Both the position numbers and the translations under genes were made by a program. A stretch of 64,000 nt of DNA. Origin: Mangrovibacter yixingensis. GTDB taxonomy: Bacteria > Pseudomonadota > Gammaproteobacteria > Enterobacterales > Enterobacteriaceae. Positions within the stretch are counted from its first letter, which is position 1, and each line of letters opens with the position of its first letter. Positions 56,673-64,000 of this stretch are shown piece by piece. The notes under the pieces are model-generated. The model was not told the origin of the DNA, made no database searches, and saw only the letters and a program-made list of their open reading frames with translations. Where the stretch lies: assembly GCF_020523985.1 (NCBI RefSeq), contig NZ_JAIVKM010000006.1, positions 225,716 to 289,715 of the forward strand. The letters are read 5' to 3'.

Positions 56673-57812
56673 ATGAAAGCATTACATTTCGGCGCAGGTA
56701 ATATCGGTCGTGGCTTTATCGGCAAACTTCTGGCAGATGCCGGTATCAGCCTGACATTCGCAGATGTTAACCAGGTAGTACTGGATGCATTAAACGCACG
56801 CAACAGCTACCAGGTGCATGTTGTTGGCGAACAAAAGCAAATCGATACCGTTACCGGTGTGGATGCCGTCAGTAGCATCGGTGACGATGTGGTGAAACTG
56901 ATTGCCAGTGTGGACCTGGTGACTACCGCGGTAGGCCCACAAATACTGGAGCGTATCGCACCGGCTATCGCTAAAGGCCTGGTGTTACGTAAAACCCAGG
57001 GGAACGCCGCCCCGCTCAACATTATTGCCTGTGAAAACATGGTGCGTGGCACCACACAGTTGAAAGGCCATGTATTCAATGCGCTGGGTGATGAGGACAA
57101 AGCCTGGGTAGAAAGTCACATCGGCTTTGTTGACTCTGCCGTGGACCGCATTGTTCCCCCTTCCGAAGCCACCAATGACCCACTGGAAGTCACAGTTGAA
57201 ACCTTCAGCGAATGGATTGTGGACAAAACCCAATTCGTTGGTGAGCTGCCTGCCATCAAAGGAATGGAGTTAACTGATAACCTGATGGCATTTGTTGAAC
57301 GTAAGCTCTTCACGCTGAACACCGGGCATGCTATAACCGCGTACCTTGGTCAAATGGCGGGTCACCAGACTATTCGTGATGCCATTCTTGACCCGGCAAT
57401 CCGCGCTGTTGTGAAAGGCGCAATGGAAGAGAGCGGCGCGGTGCTCATCAAGCGTTACGGCTTTGATGCAGAGAAACACGCAGCCTATATCCAGAAAATC
57501 CTTGGTCGTTTTGAGAACCCGTATCTGAAAGATGATGTGGAACGTGTTGGCCGCCAGCCATTGCGTAAATTAAGTGCGGGTGACCGCCTGATCAAACCGT
57601 TGCTGGGAACGATGGAATATGGTTTGCCCCACCCGAACCTGGTGAAAGGTATTGCAGCCGCAATGCACTACCACAGTGAACAGGACCCGCAAGCTCAGGA
57701 ATTGGCAAAATTACTGGCGGAAAAAGGCCCACGCGCTGCCCTGGCAGACGTTTCCGGGCTCGATGCGAACAGCGATGTCGCCAATGATATCGTCGCCGCA
57801 TTTAACGCCTGA
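56673..57812 (+). CDS. mtlD: Mannitol-1-phosphate 5-dehydrogenase
   Basis: NAD-dependent enzyme oxidising mannitol 1-phosphate to fructose 6-phosphate. It has 379 residues (E. coli 382). The N-terminal [12 protein letters not shown] is the dinucleotide-binding loop. [29 protein letters not shown] and [18 protein letters not shown] are family blocks. It follows mtlA after 268 bases containing two hairpin elements and precedes mtlR by ten bases. Confidence 0.97.
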   Translation: MKALHFGAGNIGRGFIGKLLADAGISLTFADVNQVVLDALNARNSYQVHVVGEQKQIDTVTGVDAVSSIGDDVVKLIASVDLVTTAVGPQILERIAPAIAKGLVLRKTQGNAAPLNIIACENMVRGTTQLKGHVFNALGDEDKAWVESHIGFVDSAVDRIVPPSEATNDPLEVTVETFSEWIVDKTQFVGELPAIKGMELTDNLMAFVERKLFTLNTGHAITAYLGQMAGHQTIRDAILDPAIRAVVKGAMEESGAVLIKRYGFDAEKHAAYIQKILGRFENPYLKDDVERVGRQPLRKLSAGDRLIKPLLGTMEYGLPHPNLVKGIAAAMHYHSEQDPQAQELAKLLAEKGPRAALADVSGLDANSDVANDIVAAFNA

Positions 57813-57822
57813 AGATGAAATA

Positions 57823-58401
57823 ATGGGCGCGGTCACGCGCCCTGGAAAATTGTCAGGTATGCAGGCAAAGATGGAAGAACCACAGGCATTTGAAAACCGT
57901 GTGCTTGAGCGTCTGAATGCTGGCAAAACCGTAAGAAGTTTCTTGATAGCGGCCGTAGAGTTATTAACGGACGCTGTCAATATTCTGGTACTCCAGGTCT
58001 TTCGCAAAGACGATTATGCTGTGAAATACGCGGTGGAACCTTTGCTGCATGGCGATGGCCCGCTGGGTGATCTCGCGGTACGGTTAAAGCTGATTTATGG
58101 TCTGGGTGTACTGAACCGCCTGGAGTATGAAGACTGCGAACTGCTTATTGCCCTGCGTGAAGAGCTGAACCACGATGGCAATGAGTATAGTTTTACTGAT
58201 GACGAAATTCTCGGTCCGTTTGGTCAGTTACACTGTGTTGCCGCACTGCCTCCCGCGCCAGTGTTACTGGAAGGTGCCGATGCCAGCCTGCTGGCCATGC
58301 AACGCCAGCGTTACCAGCAAATGGTGCGCTCCACCATGGTGCTGTCGTTAACTGAGCTTATCTCCACCATCAGCCTGAAAAAGGCCTTTCAAAAAAAGTA
58401 A
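57823..58401 (+). CDS. mtlR: Mannitol operon repressor MtlR
   Basis: A 192-residue all-helical protein (E. coli 195) that lowers mtl expression in the absence of mannitol. It has no recognisable DNA-binding motif and probably acts indirectly. ENRVLERLNAGKTVRSFLI, VLQVFRKDDYAVKYAVEPLL, LREELNHDGNEYSFTDDEIL and VLSLTELISTISLKKAFQ match closely. The ATG at 57823 is used, 10 bases after mtlD; a longer reading inside mtlD is rejected, and an internal Met (57859) is possible. Confidence 0.94.
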   Translation: MGAVTRPGKLSGMQAKMEEPQAFENRVLERLNAGKTVRSFLIAAVELLTDAVNILVLQVFRKDDYAVKYAVEPLLHGDGPLGDLAVRLKLIYGLGVLNRLEYEDCELLIALREELNHDGNEYSFTDDEILGPFGQLHCVAALPPAPVLLEGADASLLAMQRQRYQQMVRSTMVLSLTELISTISLKKAFQKK

Positions 58402-58524
58402 TCTCTTTGCGGCCCAACTACGCCGCACCACTTCACCGTTCTCCCGTTCCCTTGCGCCATAGCAGGCAGTGTGTGCGGAAATAGTGTATTCTTGCCACAA
58501 ACCAGACAGCCCTGAGTAAGCAAC

Positions 58525-58887
58525 ATGAAAGATGTAGAAAAAAATGAAATCAAGCGCCTGAGCGACCGCCTCGACGCCATTAACCACCAGCAGGCCAGCC
58601 TTTCTCTGGTCAACGATGCTGAGAAATACAGTGAACTGGCGGCAGAAAAAGAGACACTGGAAACCGAAATAGCCCGGTTACACCAGGTGGTTAACCAAAA
58701 GCTGAGCAAAGAAGCACAGAAATTACTGGGTATGCCGTTTCGCCGTGAAATCACCAAAAAAGAACAGGCTGATATGGGCAAACTCAAAAAAAGTGCCCGA
58801 GGCCTGGTGGTTGTGCACCCAATGACGGCACTTGGCCGTGAAATGGGCCTGAAAGCGATGACCGGTTTCTCCCGCACTGAATTCTGA
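58525..58887 (+). CDS. yibL: YibL, ribosome-associated protein
   Basis: A 120-residue protein, the same length as E. coli YibL, which co-purifies with ribosomal particles. The N-terminal two thirds is a charged helix with coiled-coil character ([36 protein letters not shown]). The C-terminal part [23 protein letters not shown] is basic. Its function is unknown. Single-gene unit between mtlR and lldP. Confidence 0.93.
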   Translation: MKDVEKNEIKRLSDRLDAINHQQASLSLVNDAEKYSELAAEKETLETEIARLHQVVNQKLSKEAQKLLGMPFRREITKKEQADMGKLKKSARGLVVVHPMTALGREMGLKAMTGFSRTEF

Positions 58888-58924
58888 GTTATCTGCCCAC
58901 TCGGTCCTGCATGGAGTGGGCTAT

Positions 58925-59062
58925 TTGGTCCTACCAATCCTCCCTGAATTTTCTCCTCTCTTCACATAAGCCAAAAAACTGTCGCAATAGCGTTGCTTTT
59001 CGTTAACACAAGGTTAACTATTTATTGGCATTTAACCTACAACCCTACATTGGTGGGACCAC
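58925..59062 (+). promoter_or_regulatory. lldP control region: two LldR-type operators and an ArcA-like repeat
   Basis: TTGGT-CCT-ACCAA (58925-58937) and TTGGT-GGG-ACCAC (59050-59062) are GntR/LldR-type palindromes with centres 125 bases apart. This resembles the two operators flanking the E. coli lldPRD promoter. Between them GTTAAC occurs at 59002 and 59013, an 11-base direct repeat typical of ArcA boxes; E. coli lld is ArcA-repressed. Confidence 0.75.
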
Positions 59063-59141
59063 TTTTACAAAAAGCGTAACCAGCATCACTGGGTAAGCGC
59101 AAGCCTGAAGGCAACAAAAGGGTTCCCGGGAGACACCTGCT

Positions 59142-60797
59142 ATGCATCTCTGGCATCAGAACTACGACCCCGCAGGCAATATCTGGCTGTCCAGCCTGAT
59201 AGCCGCGCTGCCGATTCTGTTTTTCTTCTTCGCCCTGATAAAACTCAAAATGAAAGGCTACCAGGCAGCAACATTCACTGTGGTGATTGCCTTACTCGTA
59301 GCACTGTTTTTCTACCGGATGCCCGTTGACCGGGCACTTGCCTCAGTGGGATATGGCTTCTTCTATGGCTTGTGGCCAATTGCCTGGATAATTATTGCCG
59401 CGGTATTTGTATACCGTATTTCTGAAAAAACAGGCCAGTTTGATATTATCCGTGCTTCGATTCTCTCCATCACACCAGACCAGCGCCTGCAAATGCTGAT
59501 TGTGGGTTTCTCCTTCGGTGCATTTCTGGAAGGTGCTGCTGGGTTTGGCGCGCCCGTTGCCATTACCGCGGCACTGCTGGTTGGGCTGGGGTTTAACCCA
59601 CTGTATGCGGCAGGCCTGTGCCTGATTGTTAACACAGCCCCGGTAGCCTTTGGCGCGATGGGCATTCCGATTCTGGTTGCCGGCCAGGTAACCGGGCTGG
59701 ACAGTTTCCATATTGGCCAGATGGTGGGCCGCCAGTTACCCTTCCTGACCATTATCGTGTTGTTCTGGATTATGGCGATTATGGATGGCTGGCGCGGTAT
59801 TAAAGAGACCTGGCCTGCAGTTGTGGTGGCTGGTGGGTCATTTGCTGTTGCCCAGTTCCTGAGCTCTAACCTGCTGGGCCCGGAATTGCCGGATATCATC
59901 TCTTCACTAGTATCACTGGTGTGCCTGACGCTGTTTTTACGCCGCTGGAAACCTGCCCGTATTTTCCGTTTTGGCGATGTGTCTGCCGCTGTTGTCGACC
60001 AGACACTGGCTCGCAAGAATTACACTCGCGGCCAGGTGATTCGCGCCTGGACCCCGTTTCTGTTTTTAACCGCGACCGTAACACTGTGGAGCATTCCACC
60101 CTTTAAAGCCCTGTTTGCAGCCGATGGCGCACTGGCGCATTGGGTGGTCAAAGTTTCTGTCCCGTTCCTGGATAATCTGGTGGCACGTATGCCGCCCGTT
60201 GTGGCCAGCAGCACCCCATACCCGGCGGTGTTTAAATTTGACTACCTGTCTGCCACCGGTACTGCCATTCTGTTCGCCGCGTTGCTCTCTATTATTTGGC
60301 TGAAAATGAAGCCACGTGCAGCACTGGCGACTTTCAATGAAACCGTGCGCGACTTGCTGCTCCCGATTTATTCCATTGGGATGGTGCTGGCTTTCGCGTT
60401 TATCTCCAATTATTCAGGCTTGTCATCCACCCTGGCGCTGGCACTCGCCCATACCGGGCCAGCCTTCACCTTCTTCTCACCCTTTTTAGGCTGGCTTGGT
60501 GTGTTCCTGACAGGTTCAGATACCTCATCCAATGCCCTGTTTGCCGCATTACAGGCAACAGCAGCCCAGCAAATTGGCGTCTCTGACTTGTTAATGGTTA
60601 CCGCCAATACCACTGGCGGTGTCACGGGCAAGATGATCTCGCCACAATCCATCGCCATTGCCTGTGCAGCGGTGGGCCTGGTAGGAAAAGAAGCGGACCT
60701 GTTCCGTTTCACAGTGAAACACAGCCTGATTTTCACCTGCATGGTGGGCGTGATTACCACACTGCAGGCTTATGTCTTAACCTGGATGATTCCATGA
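59142..60797 (+). CDS. lldP: L-lactate permease
   Basis: Proton-coupled lactate (and glycolate) importer of the LctP family, 551 residues as in E. coli, with about 12-14 membrane segments. Family blocks are the start [61 protein letters not shown] and [17 protein letters not shown], with [23 protein letters not shown] near the end. First gene of lldPRD. Its TGA overlaps the lldR ATG. Confidence 0.97.
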   Translation: MHLWHQNYDPAGNIWLSSLIAALPILFFFFALIKLKMKGYQAATFTVVIALLVALFFYRMPVDRALASVGYGFFYGLWPIAWIIIAAVFVYRISEKTGQFDIIRASILSITPDQRLQMLIVGFSFGAFLEGAAGFGAPVAITAALLVGLGFNPLYAAGLCLIVNTAPVAFGAMGIPILVAGQVTGLDSFHIGQMVGRQLPFLTIIVLFWIMAIMDGWRGIKETWPAVVVAGGSFAVAQFLSSNLLGPELPDIISSLVSLVCLTLFLRRWKPARIFRFGDVSAAVVDQTLARKNYTRGQVIRAWTPFLFLTATVTLWSIPPFKALFAADGALAHWVVKVSVPFLDNLVARMPPVVASSTPYPAVFKFDYLSATGTAILFAALLSIIWLKMKPRAALATFNETVRDLLLPIYSIGMVLAFAFISNYSGLSSTLALALAHTGPAFTFFSPFLGWLGVFLTGSDTSSNALFAALQATAAQQIGVSDLLMVTANTTGGVTGKMISPQSIAIACAAVGLVGKEADLFRFTVKHSLIFTCMVGVITTLQAYVLTWMIP

Positions 60798-61582
60798 CGT
60801 TAGTTTTACCCCGCCGCGCCGAGCAACTGGTTGAACGCCTGCGCGGTTATATTCGTGAACACAAACTGGAAGCGGGCATGCGTTTGCCCGCAGAACGCCA
60901 ACTGGCTGTTGAACTGGGTGTTTCGCGCAATTCTCTGCGCGAAGCACTGCAAATGCTGATTAGTGAAGGCCTGCTGTTAAGCAGACGCGGAGGCGGTACC
61001 TTTATTCGCTACCAGTTAGAGCCCTGGTCAGAGCAACGTATTGTGCAACCCATTCGCCACCTGATGGCCGATGACCCGGACTACCGTTACGATATTCTGG
61101 AAGCCCGTTACGCCATTGAAGCCAGTACCGCATGGCACGCTGCAATGCGGGCAACCCCTGCCGATAAAGAACGCCTGCAATACTGTTTTGACGCCACGCT
61201 ACAATTTAAAGAGAGCGATGACCCAAATCTTGCGGCCCAGGCAGACCTGCGCTTTCACCTTGCCGTGGCAGAGGCTTCACACAACGTGGTGTTGTTGCAA
61301 ACCATGCGGGGCTTTTTCGATTTACTGCAATCTTCGGTGATGCAAAGCCGCCAGCGGATGTACACCCACCCGCCGATTTTCGCCCAGTTAACAGAGCAGC
61401 ATCAGATGATGCTGGACGCCATTCTGCAGGGTGACGCGGAAGCTGCACGCAAAGCCGCCACTCACCATTTAGGTTTCGTGCATACCACCATCAAACGACT
61501 GGATGAGGACGAAGCCCGCCAGGCACGGGTTACCCGCCTGCCTGATTCCGACACTGATTATCCCAGGGAGAATGAAGCATGA
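60794..61582 (+). CDS. lldR: Lactate-responsive regulator LldR
   Basis: GntR/FadR-type regulator of lldPRD, 262 residues (E. coli 258). The N-terminal winged helix ([37 protein letters not shown]) spans about 12-75. A helical FCD ligand domain follows, with metal/ligand histidines in [15 protein letters not shown] and [12 protein letters not shown]. It overlaps both neighbours by four bases, so the operon is fully coupled. The paired operators upstream of lldP are its likely sites. Confidence 0.95.
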   Translation: MTLVLPRRAEQLVERLRGYIREHKLEAGMRLPAERQLAVELGVSRNSLREALQMLISEGLLLSRRGGGTFIRYQLEPWSEQRIVQPIRHLMADDPDYRYDILEARYAIEASTAWHAAMRATPADKERLQYCFDATLQFKESDDPNLAAQADLRFHLAVAEASHNVVLLQTMRGFFDLLQSSVMQSRQRMYTHPPIFAQLTEQHQMMLDAILQGDAEAARKAATHHLGFVHTTIKRLDEDEARQARVTRLPDSDTDYPRENEA

Positions 61583-62769
61583 TTATTTCTGCCGCCAGCG
61601 ACTATCGCGCCGCCGCGCAACGCAAACTACCCCCATTTCTGTTTCACTATATTGATGGTGGGGCCTATGCCGAACACACACTCAAACGTAATGTCACAGA
61701 CTTATCGGATGTCGCCCTGCGCCAGCGGGTACTGAACAATATGGCTGAACTGAGCCTTGAAACGAAACTGTTCAACGAAACCCTCAGTATGCCGGTTGCC
61801 CTTGGCCCGGTGGGCTTGTGTGGCATGTATGCCCGGCGTGGCGAAGTTCAGGCTGCGCGCGCGGCAGCGGCACACGGCATTCCGTTTACGCTTTCTACCG
61901 TTTCAGTGTGCCCTATTGAAGAAGTCACCCCTGCGATTAACCGGCCAATGTGGTTCCAGTTATATGTGTTAAAAGACCGCGGCTTTATGCGTAACGCACT
62001 TGAGCGCGCCAAAGCGGCAGGCTGCACCACACTGGTGTTCACCGTAGATATGCCAACACCTGGCGCGCGCTACCGTGATGCCCACTCAGGTATGAGCGGC
62101 CCCCATGCTGCATTGCGCCGCTACTGGCAGGCGGTAACACACCCGTCCTGGTCGTGGGATGTCGGCTTGTTTGGTCGCCCTCATGATTTAGGGAATATTT
62201 CCGCTTATTTGGGCAAACCCACGGGCCTGGAAGATTATATTGGCTGGCTGGCAAAAAATTTCGACCCGTCAATTTGCTGGAAAGACCTGGAGTGGATCCG
62301 TGAGTTCTGGGATGGCCCCATGGTTATCAAAGGGATTCTCGACCCGGACGATGCCCGCGACGCAGTGCGTTTTGGTGCCGACGGTATTGTGGTTTCTAAC
62401 CATGGTGGCCGCCAACTGGATGGCGTGCTCTCTTCAGCCCGCGCCCTGCCCGCCATTGCCGATGCGGTAAAAGGGGATATCACTATTCTGGCCGACAGCG
62501 GCATTCGCAGTGGGCTGGATGTAGTGCGCATGATTGCGCTGGGTGCCGACAGTACCTTGCTGGGGCGCGCTTATCTCTATGCGCTGGCAACCCACGGCGA
62601 AGCGGGTGTGGCAAACCTGTTGCAGTTGATTGAAAAAGAGATGCGGGTTGCCATGACACTGACTGGCGCCAACACCGTCAAGGATATCAGCCGCGATTCA
62701 CTGGTGCAGGCCAGTGCAGAAATTCGCCATACGCTCAGTAGTGTGCCCCACCACCCGGATGCCGCCTGA
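61579..62769 (+). CDS. lldD: L-lactate dehydrogenase (FMN, membrane-associated)
   Basis: FMN-dependent L-lactate dehydrogenase that feeds electrons to quinones, 396 residues as in E. coli. Alpha-hydroxyacid oxidase barrel: [17 protein letters not shown] near the N-terminus, [18 protein letters not shown], and the catalytic site [13 protein letters not shown] with His 275 and Arg 278. [20 protein letters not shown] binds the FMN phosphate. Last gene of lldPRD. Confidence 0.98.
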   Translation: MIISAASDYRAAAQRKLPPFLFHYIDGGAYAEHTLKRNVTDLSDVALRQRVLNNMAELSLETKLFNETLSMPVALGPVGLCGMYARRGEVQAARAAAAHGIPFTLSTVSVCPIEEVTPAINRPMWFQLYVLKDRGFMRNALERAKAAGCTTLVFTVDMPTPGARYRDAHSGMSGPHAALRRYWQAVTHPSWSWDVGLFGRPHDLGNISAYLGKPTGLEDYIGWLAKNFDPSICWKDLEWIREFWDGPMVIKGILDPDDARDAVRFGADGIVVSNHGGRQLDGVLSSARALPAIADAVKGDITILADSGIRSGLDVVRMIALGADSTLLGRAYLYALATHGEAGVANLLQLIEKEMRVAMTLTGANTVKDISRDSLVQASAEIRHTLSSVPHHPDAA

Positions 62770-62785
62770 TATGCTGCCTTTTCCA

Positions 62786-62806
62786 AAGCGCCCGCACTGG
62801 GCGCTT
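62786..62806. terminator. Terminator lldD/yiiM
   Basis: AAGCGCCC (62786-62793) pairs perfectly with GGGCGCTT (62799-62806) around a five-base loop, between the convergent genes lldD and yiiM. Confidence 0.75.
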
Positions 62807-62832
62807 ATCAGCTACAACACACCCCACTGACT

Positions 62833-63513
62833 TCAGCTTTTCTTACCCCACAAACGGCGCGAGAAGTCTTCAATCTTTCCTGTCAGGCGGCGTTTTTGCA
62901 GGGTGTTCGTCCAGGAGGCGGCCAACCCGGCAGCACTTAGCAACAGGTGGTACTGTTCATCATCGAACGGCATATGCCAGGCAATAGCTGCGGCCTGGTA
63001 GACCGAGATATCACTCACGCGAGAGACCAGCTCCAGCGGCTTATCCGTATACACTTTCCCAGGGCTGACCACACGATACAACCAGCCACAGCGCCCGGTT
63101 TCCTGAATTTGCCGGGAAAAATCGCTAATGCCGAAGTGAAAGTTCAGCTTAAAACAAGGCGAACGGGGCTGCGTGACCTGGATCAGCGTATCACCCCAGC
63201 AAAAAATATCGCCAATGTGCACATTGCGCTCAGTCAGCCCGATGGTGGAAAGGTTTTCGCCCAGTGCCGGTGGCGCAAACAAACCGGCCTGTTCCGGGAA
63301 GGCTTGAGCCCAGGCTTCATAATGTTCCCGGGGGTAGTGGCACAGCGCACGGTCTGGACCACCATGAATACCTACCTCTGCCTGGCTATCGCCTTCCAGG
63401 CCCAAAGGAGTCAGTAATAGTTCACCTTCACGCTGGTATTTGGCAATCGCACTGGGGCGGCTGCCGGGGTAATCCTTGATGGTGCCGGTATAAACCTGAA
63501 CGGGGTAACGCAT
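62833..63513 (-). CDS. yiiM: MOSC-domain protein YiiM
   Basis: A 226-residue molybdenum-cofactor sulfurase C-terminal (MOSC) domain protein (E. coli YiiM 224), linked in E. coli to detoxification of N-hydroxylated bases such as 6-hydroxylaminopurine. The Moco-binding Cys lies in QVTQPRSPCFKLNFHFG. LGLEGDSQAEVGIHGGPDRALCHYPREHY is the family core, and the C-terminal helical tail is present. A strong AAGGAGAG ribosome site precedes the ATG. In E. coli the gene lies near cpxA/sodA, whereas lldD is followed by trmL, so its place here marks a synteny break. Confidence 0.93.
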   Translation of the reverse strand: MRYPVQVYTGTIKDYPGSRPSAIAKYQREGELLLTPLGLEGDSQAEVGIHGGPDRALCHYPREHYEAWAQAFPEQAGLFAPPALGENLSTIGLTERNVHIGDIFCWGDTLIQVTQPRSPCFKLNFHFGISDFSRQIQETGRCGWLYRVVSPGKVYTDKPLELVSRVSDISVYQAAAIAWHMPFDDEQYHLLLSAAGLAASWTNTLQKRRLTGKIEDFSRRLWGKKS

Positions 63514-63623
63514 ACTACTCTCCTTGCAAGCACGGGCGGTCTGAATAAAGGCTCGCTTGTCAGGTGCAGGATTGCAACAGGAATTTAGTTAGCAGGGGTT
63601 TAAGGTGGGGGTGTGGTGGTGAG

Positions 63624-63820
63624 AGTGTCGTTCACTTTGCGCTGATGCCGGTGTGGTGAAAGTTCCGTTCACTTTGCGCTGATGTTGGTTTGGTGAAAGT
63701 TCCGTTCACTTTGCACTGATGCTGGTTCGGTGAAAGTTCCGTTCACTTTGCACTGATGCTGGTTCGGTGAAAGTTCCGTTCACTTTGCACTGATGCTGGT
63801 TCGGTGAAAGTTCCGTTCAC
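63624..63820. repeat. 37-bp tandem repeat tract
   Basis: Units begin at 63624, 63661, 63698, 63735 and 63772, each exactly 37 bases, then a partial copy at 63809. The later copies are identical; the first two carry a few substitutions. Every unit starts with AGTTCCGTTCAC or a close variant. The same GTTCCGTTCAC recurs at 63837-63847 outside the regular phase. Confidence 0.95.
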
Positions 63821-63847
63821 CCAGGCTGGTGTGATTGTTCCGTTCAC

Positions 63848-64000
63848 CTGAAGTGGTGTGGTCAATGTGGCTTCACAGACTGTGAACGTGTTAAGGGGCC
63901 CGCCCCTTAACAATCCGGTTTTTCGCGGGCAACCGGTGCTGCGCACTGCGTTCACCTCCGGGCAGTCAGCCTGCGGCCGGCTCGACTCGGCATCCATGCC
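63848..64000. other. Palindrome-rich non-coding end of window
   Basis: TTCACAG-A-CTGTGAA (63872-63886) and GTTAAGGGGC-CC-GCCCCTTAAC (63890-63911) are perfect inverted repeats. The GC-rich stretch after them (63912-64000) runs off the window. A minus-strand frame crosses this and the repeats but has no family resemblance. Possibly the edge of a mobile or repetitive element. Confidence 0.5.

Noticed and set aside
63624..63820. Possible CRISPR array
   Set aside because: Units are contiguous 37-base tandem copies with no unique spacers between them, and no cas gene is near.
63743..63997. 84-codon minus-strand frame over the repeats
   Set aside because: It merely translates the tandem repeat and palindromes, runs almost to the window end, and has no recognisable domain or ribosome site.

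Overview
The window is chromosomal DNA from a member of the Enterobacteriaceae close to, but not, Escherichia coli. The backbone follows the E. coli 79-81 minute order: dppA, proK, eptB, yhjX, yhjY, tag, yiaC, bisC, yiaD, ghrB, yiaF, yiaG, glyS, glyQ, ysaB, yiaH, xylBA, xylFGHR, bax, malS, avtA, ysaA, selBA, yibF, mtlADR, yibL, lldPRD. Most products match the E. coli lengths to within a few residues. Genus cannot be fixed from the sequence alone.

Layout. 1-9.7 kb: the 5' part of dppA, tRNA-Pro(CGG), the lipid A phosphoethanolamine transferase eptB, the pyruvate-responsive transporter yhjX with recognisable YpdB-type sites, then an inserted eat-eutB-eutC ethanolamine unit without microcompartment genes, and a yhjY-like outer-membrane protein. 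9.9-22.5 kb: DNA repair (tag), lysine acetyltransferase yiaC, biotin sulfoxide reductase bisC, lipoproteins yiaD, yiaF and ysaB, ghrB, glycyl-tRNA synthetase (glyQS) and yiaH. An AT-rich islet of unknown small membrane ORFs with a 9-bp tandem repeat lies between yiaD and ghrB. 22.5-32.5 kb: a GlxA-type regulator with a cysteine hydrolase, then the D-xylose catabolic and transport regulon. 32.5-42.4 kb: bax, malS, avtA, ysaA, and an AraC regulator divergent from a GPH sugar transporter and a GH127 beta-L-arabinofuranosidase. 42.4-49.9 kb: accessory island (below). 50-62.8 kb: selenocysteine machinery selAB, yibF, mannitol operon mtlADR, yibL, L-lactate operon lldPRD. 62.8-64 kb: yiiM, out of its E. 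coli place, and a 37-bp tandem-repeat tract.

The most interesting locus is 42456-49889. A 1026-residue VasX/BTH_I2691-like protein, probably a pore-forming type VI secretion effector, is followed on the same strand by five paralogous membrane proteins, probably immunity proteins. Four of these are near-identical 874-bp units in exact register. They differ mainly in one roughly 120-140-bp AT-rich segment that encodes the transmembrane hairpin. Marker bases outside and inside that segment group the copies differently, which points to dimer duplication plus cassette exchange. The array looks like a repertoire of immunity specificities carried on a constant scaffold.

Regulatory sites readable by eye include a GcvB-type CA-rich leader at dppA, YpdB-type direct repeats at yhjX, a MalT box at malS, four CRP sites at mtlA, and paired LldR-type operators flanking an ArcA-like repeat at lldP. 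Several Rho-independent terminators are also visible. Functions are assigned from remembered family sequences and visible motifs; no database search was run.
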